Part shown: positions 15,317 to 20,585 of the stretch, piece by piece
Layout of the letters: every line of letters starts with the position of its first letter
Numbering within the stretch: position 1 is the stretch's first letter
From: Bacteroidota bacterium
GTDB lineage: Bacteria > Bacteroidota > Bacteroidia > Bacteroidales > VadinHA17
Reading direction: 5' to 3'
Length of the DNA: 20,585 nucleotides
Assembly (NCBI GenBank): GCA_030593185.1
Contig: JAUVHQ010000007.1
Span: 1 to 20,585, forward strand
Translations under genes and position numbers: made by a program
The notes under the pieces: generated by a model
Told to the model about the DNA's origin: nothing
Seen by the model: the letters and a program-made list of their open reading frames with translations, nothing else
Databases searched by the model: none

Positions 15317-15349
15317 ACTAAGGAAAGCAATCCTGGTTAGTTTTATTTT
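15317..15349 (+). terminator. Possible rho-independent terminator for aroQ-pyk
   Basis: ACTAA plus GGA pairs with TCC plus TTAGT (3-base bulge, 6-base loop), followed by TTTTATTTT. The stem is short and AT-rich, and it lies about 110 bases past the pyk stop, overlapping the end of the convergent gene, so confidence is low. Confidence 0.35.
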
Positions 15350-15756
15350 CCGGTCCAGGCTATGATTGAAGCCGGGAGAATATGAGCAAAATAAAGCATG
15401 CCCCCTGCAAGTATCACACTTACCTGAAGCTCAGCCAATGAGTACAAATAGAATGTGACCAGAGCAATAATAGTGAAAATGCCGTATGCATATCTCAAAG
15501 CATGTGAAGAAATTTGCAACTCTCTTTCATCCATCTTGCTTACCGGCGTATGGTTAAAATGCCATATACGGGTTGTAAAGTAGGTGGGTACTAAGCTGGA
15601 TAATAGCAATATAATTGTAACTATCCCGGCTATTATCATTGTGTTGCTCCAATAAGAATTACTACAAAATTCCCAGATAACTACAGAACCTGCCAATCCG
15701 AAATAATTGATTACCACACCGGTTCTAATTCTTTTTTTTGAATAAGATGTTTTCAT
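15343..15756 (-). CDS. Four-helix membrane protein with DERE motif (DUF2178-like)
   Basis: 137 residues of unknown function. A basic N terminus (KTSYSKKRIR) is followed by hydrophobic segments near residues 13-30, 38-58, 90-108 and 110-133. Between the second and third lies a polar stretch with MDERELQISSHALRYAY. A DERE motif before a helix is typical of small membrane proteins such as DUF2178, which often sit beside a short XRE regulator. Exactly such a regulator lies 202 bases upstream on the same strand. The family label is from pattern memory and is tentative. ATG 15756; no promoter is recognised, and the upstream gap is filled by repeat text. Confidence 0.7.
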   Translation of the reverse strand: MKTSYSKKRIRTGVVINYFGLAGSVVIWEFCSNSYWSNTMIIAGIVTIILLLSSLVPTYFTTRIWHFNHTPVSKMDERELQISSHALRYAYGIFTIIALVTFYLYSLAELQVSVILAGGMLYFAHILPASIIAWTGK

Positions 15757-15819
15757 TATTCTTTTTTTTTGTAACTATTCTGTGCTTAAATTTTGAATGC
15801 TAAAATGTCTAAAATGTTA

Positions 15820-15910
15820 CGAGTTTCGGGTTACGAGCTCACGCCTCTTCGCCCTTTGCTCTTCTCTCTTCACTTTTGCCTTCTGCCTTTTGCCTTTTGC
15901 CTTTCTTCAC
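15820..15910 (-). repeat. Low-complexity intergenic repeat with GGCAAAA heptamers
   Basis: On the + strand TTTTGCC, TTCTGCC, TTTTGCC, TTTTGCC stand in tandem (15874-15901), next to TCTTCGCCCTTTGC and GTTACGAGTTTCGGGTTACG words. Read on the minus strand these are the same purine-rich modules as after xerD, where two heptamers lie at 12308-12321. No gene lies between 15757 and 15958. Confidence 0.6.
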
Positions 15911-15958
15911 CTTACTCACATACTTAACTTAAGTTCACTTTAACTACTGATTTCGTTA

Positions 15959-16216
15959 TTATTTTTTTATTTGGATTCTTTTATGCAGTTCCTCGCTGAT
16001 TGGTATCTGTGGCTGGGTAGAAAAAATAAAATCTACCGGAAACCCGAATACTTCACTAACGCGGAAAGCAAGGTCAAGACTTGGATTGTATTCTGCCCGT
16101 TCAAGGTATCCGATGGTTTGAAAATTTACACCTGTTTTTTCTGCCAGTTCTTTCCGGGTCATACCCCTTTCATGACGCAGAAGAGCAATCCTGTTGTATA
16201 TTTTTCTCGATTTCAT
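15959..16216 (-). CDS. Small XRE-family helix-turn-helix transcriptional regulator
   Basis: 85 residues, almost all one Cro/C1-type domain. The scaffold is NRIALLRHERGMTRKELAEKTGVNFQTIGYLERAEYNPSLDLAFRVSEVFGFPVDFIF: helix 2 at RKELAEKTG, recognition helix at FQTIGYLERA. Short stand-alone regulators of this kind resemble YozG and usually repress their own operon and a neighbouring membrane protein gene. No ligand domain is attached. A 26-bp palindrome covers its predicted promoter, which supports autorepression. The predicted transcription start falls at or within a few bases of the ATG, so the message may be leaderless. It lies between two small membrane protein genes on the same strand. Confidence 0.9.
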   Translation of the reverse strand: MKSRKIYNRIALLRHERGMTRKELAEKTGVNFQTIGYLERAEYNPSLDLAFRVSEVFGFPVDFIFSTQPQIPISEELHKRIQIKK

Positions 16217-16220
16217 ACTA

Positions 16221-16250
16221 CAAATATAACAAAATATTGTAAATATACAA
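16221..16250 (-). promoter_or_regulatory. Predicted promoter of the XRE regulator gene
   Basis: On the minus strand a TTG (16250-16248), a 19-base spacer and TATATTTG (16228-16221) fit the Bacteroidota consensus. Only four bases separate the -7 box from the ATG at 16216, so transcription would begin at about the start codon. Confidence 0.6.
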
Positions 16251-16256
16251 TATTTT
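16231..16256. promoter_or_regulatory. Perfect 11-bp inverted repeat, probable operator of the XRE regulator
   Basis: AAAATATTGTA (16231-16241) and TACAATATTTT (16246-16256) are exact reverse complements around AATA. The repeat covers the -33 element and most of the spacer of the XRE promoter, so a bound dimer would block RNA polymerase. TTGTA-N4-TACAA is a plausible dimeric HTH site. Confidence 0.6.
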
Positions 16257-16315
16257 ATGATAAAAACATTACTTTTTACATTTTGGCTTGTATCAAAAGG
16301 AATTGGAAGGTATCC

Positions 16316-16687
16316 TTATTCCTGTACTTTAACTTTAAATATTACTGAAGTGATCACTTCAATAAGCACTCCATAGATCATTCCTAAGATAGCCGTGGAT
16401 GCAAACATCAATTCTTTACTGAATTCGACATCTTCAGGTGCCATCAATACGCTGAATGCCAAGGGTAAACTAAAGATCAGTCCCATCACCAATCCGTGGA
16501 CAGACCAGTGTCCCAATGAAAATCTGCTGATACCAATAGCAAACCCGATCAATGTACGGCTGATAATGATCTGAATTGCAATAGGCCATGCCAGGTCGGT
16601 GGGACCACTTGAAGCAAACCAGAAACAGATAAAACCACAAAGCAAACCCGCAAGGGTTGCAATAATTAAACGTTTGTTTTTTTTCAT
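16316..16687 (-). CDS. Small four-helix membrane protein of unknown function
   Basis: 123 residues. After MKKNKR the protein has predicted helices near 7-25 (LIIATLAGLLCGFICFWFA), 33-52, 66-83 (VHGLVMGLIFSLPLAFSVLM) and 96-117 (ASTAILGMIYGVLIEVITSVIF). A conserved-looking GHWSVHGLVMGL segment leads into the third helix. I do not recognise the family with certainty; similar short multi-helix proteins occur in Bacteroidota. ATG 16687 is fixed by an AGGAGG seven bases upstream, the strongest Shine-Dalgarno site in the window. The gene lies between the ABC exporter and the XRE gene, all leftward, with a 140-base gap upstream and 99 bases downstream. Confidence 0.7.
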   Translation of the reverse strand: MKKNKRLIIATLAGLLCGFICFWFASSGPTDLAWPIAIQIIISRTLIGFAIGISRFSLGHWSVHGLVMGLIFSLPLAFSVLMAPEDVEFSKELMFASTAILGMIYGVLIEVITSVIFKVKVQE

Positions 16688-16694
16688 TTGATAA

Positions 16695-16700
16695 CCTCCT
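16695..16700 (-). promoter_or_regulatory. Strong Shine-Dalgarno site
   Basis: On the minus strand AGGAGG stands seven bases before the ATG at 16687. This is unusual here, since most genes in the window lack a recognisable ribosome site, as is normal for Bacteroidota. Confidence 0.65.
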
Positions 16701-16827
16701 GATTAGTTGATAATTTGATTATATATTATTTGTGTTTCTCCCGGAAATCTATAAATTCCTGCCCGTAACCGACAAGTGCAATTTACTAATCTTTAACTTA
16801 TAACATTTAACTCTTAACTCTTTTCCA

Positions 16828-17994
16828 CTATTCAACTTTCATATGCCGTGCCTTGAAAGCCCAAATGCCAATAAGAAAATAAATTATTGTCAGCAGGACT
16901 ACCGCAATAATTTCAGGAACAACATCTTTCAGTCCCATATCAAGAATCAGAATCTTTCTAAGTGCAATAATGGCGTGACTTGGGGACATTAATCCCGGTA
17001 ATGTGACTGAGTATCCGGCTATAGTGAAAAGCTCCTTTGCCTCAAGGGGAAAGGCAGCTCCTGTAAAGAACATAAACAGGAACAGGGGAAAATTGCCAAC
17101 AATCAATACCTCACTCACTGTTTTTGTTATAGCAGCCAGTATAAGACTAAAAGCAATTATTGATACGCTGGTTAAAACAGCTATAAGCAATAAGCTCCAG
17201 AAGGAACCTCTGAAATCAAATCCCAGCCAATGTGCAATAATTCCGGTTAACAGAACGGAAACAAGACCAACAACGATCTGAACAATGCTTACACCTGATA
17301 AGAACTCAAAAGCAGTAATTTTCGACAACTTTAGTCTGATTATGGTTTTTTGTTCCACTTCAGTAACTATGGCAACAGTAGCTGAAAACATTAACATGAT
17401 AATAGAGAGAATAAGTATTCCCGGTACTACAAGATCAAAATCATTAATACTACCTGAAAAACCAAGGCTTGTTTCCTTTATTTTTATTGGTTTGTTCTCT
17501 TGTGTTAATTCTTGCATATATTGATTAAGGATCTCGTTGGCCCAGATTGCACTGATCATGTAATTAATGTTAGTAAGATCACCAATAAATTCAATTTCTG
17601 TATTTATGGTATCATTAGCCATATCAGGATTATGGATTACTTCAGAAAAATTTTCTGGAATTATTACCAGAGCATCTGCCTTAAGAGTTCTAAGCCTTTT
17701 GAGTGCTGTATGCTTATTGTCTGATTTAGTTATTGACAGTGGTATTTCTGATGTGTCATTTTCAAACTCTTCAGCACTCTGAATCAACAAATCCCCATAG
17801 TTTATTGTAGCTCCCATTGTTTGGATTCCATTATCCCTGTTCAGTATCAACAAATCATAGTGAGGCTTGGTGGATTCAATGATCAGATAATAAATAAATA
17901 CGAAGAAAGGAGCCATGGATACGGTAAGTATTAAGATCCAGAAGTTCCGGATCTGCTCCCTGGTACATTTATTTATAACACTTAGAAGCTTCAT
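16828..17994 (-). CDS. ABC-2 type exporter permease
   Basis: 388 residues with the ABC-2 layout. One N-terminal helix (about 19-40, FWILILTVSMAPFFVFIYYL) is followed by a large extracytoplasmic region (about 41-185). Five further helices lie near 188-212, 230-255, 268-293, 300-322 and 360-382, and the C terminus is basic. Its ATG overlaps the last base of the ATPase stop codon (TAATG), so the two are translationally coupled and form one transporter. This architecture is shared by NatB- and YhaP-like exporters and by drug or bacteriocin-resistance permeases. The substrate cannot be read from sequence. An exact copy of the 14-mer found at 1993-2006 lies just downstream at 16806-16819. Confidence 0.9.
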   Translation of the reverse strand: MKLLSVINKCTREQIRNFWILILTVSMAPFFVFIYYLIIESTKPHYDLLILNRDNGIQTMGATINYGDLLIQSAEEFENDTSEIPLSITKSDNKHTALKRLRTLKADALVIIPENFSEVIHNPDMANDTINTEIEFIGDLTNINYMISAIWANEILNQYMQELTQENKPIKIKETSLGFSGSINDFDLVVPGILILSIIMLMFSATVAIVTEVEQKTIIRLKLSKITAFEFLSGVSIVQIVVGLVSVLLTGIIAHWLGFDFRGSFWSLLLIAVLTSVSIIAFSLILAAITKTVSEVLIVGNFPLFLFMFFTGAAFPLEAKELFTIAGYSVTLPGLMSPSHAIIALRKILILDMGLKDVVPEIIAVVLLTIIYFLIGIWAFKARHMKVE

Positions 17995-18953
17995 TATCTT
18001 AATTTTCTCCCTGTAAGGTAAATAAATACATCTTCCAGGGTGTTTTCCCTTAATCTTATTTCCATCACCTTATTTCCATGATTATTAATGATCTCTGTGA
18101 TCCCGGGGATCAGTCCGATTAACCCTTTTGACTTGATTATTAATGCTTTTTCACTAAATTTTACCTGTTTACATAGTTTTTTTAAGGAATTAACCATCTC
18201 ATCTGCACGTTGGAATTTTTCTGTTTCAAGTATGATCTCGACAAGATCTCCTTCCCCAATTGATTTCTTGAGCCATGAAGGCGTATTCAGACTCAGTAAT
18301 CTCCCATGATCAATTATTGCAACTCTGTCGGATAGCCTGTCAGCTTCATCCATATTATGAGTAGTAAGAATGATGGTTTTATCACGTTTAAGACTTATTA
18401 TGAAATCTCTAACCAGAACACGGCTCTGAGGATCTAATCCTGCTTCGGGTTCATCAAGAACAAGGATTTCCGGGTCATGTATTAATGCCATACAGATATT
18501 TAATCGTCTTTTCATCCCGCCAGATAACTTATCTGCAAGAACATTTGATTTTTCTTTTAGCCCCATCATCTCTAAAAGGTCAGTTGTTCTTTTCTTAGAT
18601 AAACCGGCTGAAAGCTTGTACATTCTACCCATGAAATGTAACTGTTCCCGGCAGGTGAGTTTAGGCCAGAAGATATTTTCCTGTGGGCAGATACCAATCT
18701 GTGCCCGGATATTGGGATTATTTTGTTTTGAATAATTTTGAAAAATTATCTTTCCCCCGGATGGTTTGGATAGACCACATATCATATTTATTGTAGTGGT
18801 TTTCCCGGCACCATTTGGTCCAAGAAAACCAAAAACTTCACCTTGAAATATCCGGAGATCAAGATTATCAACAGCAACCAGGTCGCCAAAACTTTTTGTA
18901 AGATGTGAGATATTAATTACTGTATTATTATCTTCAGTCTGGTTAGTATTCAC
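17994..18953 (-). CDS. ABC transporter ATP-binding protein (exporter type)
   Basis: 319 residues. Walker A GPNGAGKTT (45-53), Q loop Gln91 in ICPQENIFW, signature LSGGM (143-147, Gln to Met), Walker B ILVLDEP with Asp167 and Glu168, D loop GLDP, and H-loop His199 in LTTHNMDEA are all present, so it should hydrolyse ATP. The C-terminal extension of about 90 residues with LEDVFIYLTGR is typical of ABC-2 exporter ATPases (CcmA/NatA/DrrA-like). The start is GTG at 18953, as no ATG exists near the N terminus. First gene of the exporter pair. A 7-bp inverted repeat lies 46 bases upstream. No confident promoter was found. Confidence 0.93.
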   Translation of the reverse strand: MNTNQTEDNNTVINISHLTKSFGDLVAVDNLDLRIFQGEVFGFLGPNGAGKTTTINMICGLSKPSGGKIIFQNYSKQNNPNIRAQIGICPQENIFWPKLTCREQLHFMGRMYKLSAGLSKKRTTDLLEMMGLKEKSNVLADKLSGGMKRRLNICMALIHDPEILVLDEPEAGLDPQSRVLVRDFIISLKRDKTIILTTHNMDEADRLSDRVAIIDHGRLLSLNTPSWLKKSIGEGDLVEIILETEKFQRADEMVNSLKKLCKQVKFSEKALIIKSKGLIGLIPGITEIINNHGNKVMEIRLRENTLEDVFIYLTGRKLR

Positions 18954-18998
18954 TATTTCCGCTTTATTAAAGTACTTTTAAGCAAACAACTTCTCTGC

Positions 18999-19018
18999 CT
19001 GAGTTTTTTTTAACTCAG
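18999..19018. promoter_or_regulatory. Inverted repeat upstream of the ABC exporter genes
   Basis: CTGAGTT (18999-19005) and AACTCAG (19012-19018) are exact complements around six T. No T run follows the stem on either strand in a way that would make a good terminator. It could be an operator for the exporter or the remains of a terminator for the gene at 19066-19485. Confidence 0.35.
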
Positions 19019-19065
19019 TTAAGAAGTAAAACCAAAACTAATACTTTTCTTGTAAGAAGCCTTTT

Positions 19066-19485
19066 TTACCGCCACAAATTCAGGATTGCAGCCATAACAA
19101 TTAGCATTACAACCCTGTATCCTGCCTGGATCAGGAACAGCTTTTTTGACCAGCCATTATACAAGTAATCAGATAACATGTTAGTAGCCAGGAAGAAAAT
19201 TCCAACCAATAATCCTAAAAGGGCAGCACCCTGTACAGATGCAATATCCAATCCGATAATCAACACTTCCAGTGAAAAAGCAATGACCAGGGTTAGGATG
19301 ATGGTTACAATCATTGGCACTACAGGACCGGGAAAATCCTCTTTTTTCAGTCCCAGTTCTTTCATCCATGCATTACCGAATAACGGTGTTGCATACCAGA
19401 GAACTCCAAGTAAAAATCCGGCAATAGTTGCTATTGCCACTGCCAGGTAATGAATTTCTTTTAGATAAATCGCAGGGTCTAACAT
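19066..19485 (-). CDS. DUF1761-like small membrane protein
   Basis: 139 residues with four hydrophobic segments (about 12-35, 58-80, 84-108 and 118-137). The segment GVLWYATPLFGNAWMKELGL after the first helix matches the DUF1761 hallmark (WY-x-P-LFG-x-WM), and the spacing and length (about 130-140) fit. Function is unknown. ATG 19485 is preferred over the TTG at 19539, which would add a low-complexity Phe-rich leader. Same strand as the exporter but 112 bases upstream of it, so cotranscription is uncertain. Confidence 0.8.
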   Translation of the reverse strand: MLDPAIYLKEIHYLAVAIATIAGFLLGVLWYATPLFGNAWMKELGLKKEDFPGPVVPMIVTIILTLVIAFSLEVLIIGLDIASVQGAALLGLLVGIFFLATNMLSDYLYNGWSKKLFLIQAGYRVVMLIVMAAILNLWR

Positions 19486-19784
19486 AATAATGGTGTATTG
19501 ATTTAGAGTAAAGTTCCAAAAAAAAAAATTAAAAGCCAATTATTTTATGTATAGGAATATAACTTCGTTGAGTTCGCAAGTTATGTAATACGATATAAAA
19601 CAAGCACTACAGATGCGTAATCAATAATTTCACACATGCCACAATCGTTAGTAAAAAACTACATGCACATTACCTTTAGTACAAAGAATAGATACCCATT
19701 CATACAGTCAACTGCCGGGTCATTACACAAAAATGTGACGGGTCTGCTGTTGGGTCTGCGGCCGGGTTTGTAGCCGTTCCTGCC
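19486..19784. other. Intergenic region with an inverted repeat at 19559-19584
   Basis: No gene of convincing length. A poly-A run (19518-19528) lies near the DUF1761 gene. At 19559-19584 ATAACTT and AAGTTAT flank 12 bases, with further weak pairing outside (GTAT/ATAC). Towards the beta-propeller gene the composition turns GC-richer and GGGTCTGC occurs twice (near 19739 and 19754). No terminator hairpin with a T run is clear for either gene. Confidence 0.4.
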
Positions 19785-20585
19785 TTATTTAGCCGCTATA
19801 TCATAACACATCAGGGCATCCCCATGACGCATATACAACCTCCCATCATGAATGACCGGGTGAGCCCAGTGCTGGTCGGTTCCCAGGTGCACCTTGAAAC
19901 TGCTGATCACCCTGCAATCAATTTCATCCGTCTCAATCAGTGCCATAACTCCGTCAGTCCCGTAACAATAAAAGAGACCCCCGGCAAAAATAATCGCTCC
20001 CCCCGACACCTGGTCCGAAACAAAATTGAGATTACCTGTCTCGGCATCAATACAATACCATTCCTTTTTATTGAAAGTCGAACTATAGATACATCCATTA
20101 TGCAGGATAATCCCGCCCAACAGGTTGAACCATTTCTTGTTGCGCCACCCAACCTCAGCTGTTTTCCCGTCTTCAGAAAGCCGTATCATTATGTGGCCTT
20201 CTGCTGTGGTATCAGCTTCAGCACTGGCACAGAACACCATGCCATTATTATACACTGGGCTGTTTGCATTTATATTATGTTTCTGTCTATGTTCTATTCT
20301 CCAGAAAGTATGTCCATTTTCCGCATCAATACCGATGACCGATTCGGCTGTCATGGTAACTATTAGCCGTGTATAGTTTTGCTGTACCAGGATGGGTGAA
20401 CAGTAGGCAGATGGTTCGCCGTTTCCTTTGCCGGTCCATATTGTCTCCCCGGTAAAACGGTCAAGAGCCACCACATTATGCTCCTTGCCCCCGGGGGTCA
20501 GGATGATCCGGTCCCTGTCAAGCAGCGGAGATTCCGCAATGCCCCAGGGTGTTTTCTGTGCACCGAATCTCTCGAACATATCAGC
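19785..20585 (-). CDS. PQQ-type beta-propeller repeat protein, 5' end outside window
   Basis: 266 residues of the C-terminal part; the frame stays open to the window end (Ala-Asp before the Met at 20579), so the start lies beyond. Repeated blades are visible, each with a short hydrophobic strand and a Gly-Thr-Trp-type turn: VVALDRFTGETIW, VIGIDAENGHTFW, WYCIDAETGNLNF and LYMRHGDALMCYD. This is the PQQ-like/BamB-like WD-type propeller. Such proteins bind PQQ in dehydrogenases or act as scaffolds; residues 180 and later lack the rest of a dehydrogenase, so neither can be chosen. Any signal peptide would lie outside the window. Codons are visibly richer in G and C than in neighbouring genes. Confidence 0.85.
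   Translation of the reverse strand, partial: ADMFERFGAQKTPWGIAESPLLDRDRIILTPGGKEHNVVALDRFTGETIWTGKGNGEPSAYCSPILVQQNYTRLIVTMTAESVIGIDAENGHTFWRIEHRQKHNINANSPVYNNGMVFCASAEADTTAEGHIMIRLSEDGKTAEVGWRNKKWFNLLGGIILHNGCIYSSTFNKKEWYCIDAETGNLNFVSDQVSGGAIIFAGGLFYCYGTDGVMALIETDEIDCRVISSFKVHLGTDQHWAHPVIHDGRLYMRHGDALMCYDIAAK

Noticed and set aside
18999..19018. Rho-independent terminator after the DUF1761-like gene
   Set aside because: The T run forms the loop on the + strand rather than following the stem on the transcribed strand, so it does not fit a normal terminator.
19559..19584. Possible loxP-like or integron attC site
   Set aside because: Only the outer seven bases match a lox-type arm, the centre differs in length, and no attC core pair or integrase is next to it; kept only as an unexplained inverted repeat.

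Overview
The window looks like a piece of a Bacteroidota chromosome, probably a Bacteroidales/Marinilabiliales-type lineage. Three things point that way: AT-rich DNA; promoters of the TTG-N19/20-TAnnTTTG type with little Shine-Dalgarno use; and typical gene neighbourhoods (a BT_3928-type membrane protein beside a thymidylate kinase, folP next to the diadenylate cyclase gene, and xerD divergent from aroQ-pyk). Assignments come from reading motifs in the translated sequence. No database search was possible.

Positions 1-4270 (+) hold a signalling cassette: the C-terminal half of an apparently active hybrid histidine kinase, a SpoIIE/RsbU-type PP2C phosphatase, and a REC-PAS-HisKA-HATPase-REC protein. 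In the last protein the phospho-accepting histidine is replaced by asparagine and the ATP-binding G2 box is degraded, so it looks like a pseudokinase with two intact receiver domains.

Positions 4304-8910 are housekeeping genes: BT_3928-like and tmk (-), folP and cdaA (+), and plsY (-), with readable promoters and a palindrome in the tmk/folP divergent region. Positions 9256-15210 are core metabolism and replication-associated genes: ppdK and xerD (-), aroQ and pyk (+). The enzymes for both PEP-pyruvate interconversions lie within 6 kb.

From about 15.2 kb the layout becomes accessory. A 28-bp perfect palindrome built from 12-bp repeats follows pyk. Then come five leftward genes: a DERE-motif membrane protein, a small XRE repressor with a palindrome over its own promoter, a four-helix membrane protein with an unusually strong Shine-Dalgarno site, and an ABC-2 exporter pair overlapping by one base. 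A DUF1761-like membrane protein follows. The window ends inside a more GC-rich PQQ-type beta-propeller gene.

The strongest unexplained structure lies between the genes. Many intergenic regions carry a modular repeat text: purine-rich GAAGTAAG-like tracts, GGCAAAA heptamers, GTTACGAG/CCCGTAAC strings, and a 31-bp hairpin element present in three full copies and one copy carrying an insertion. These blocks often begin at a stop codon. In one case the element supplies the stop codon and the last residues of a protein. No rRNA, tRNA, CRISPR array or transposase gene was seen.
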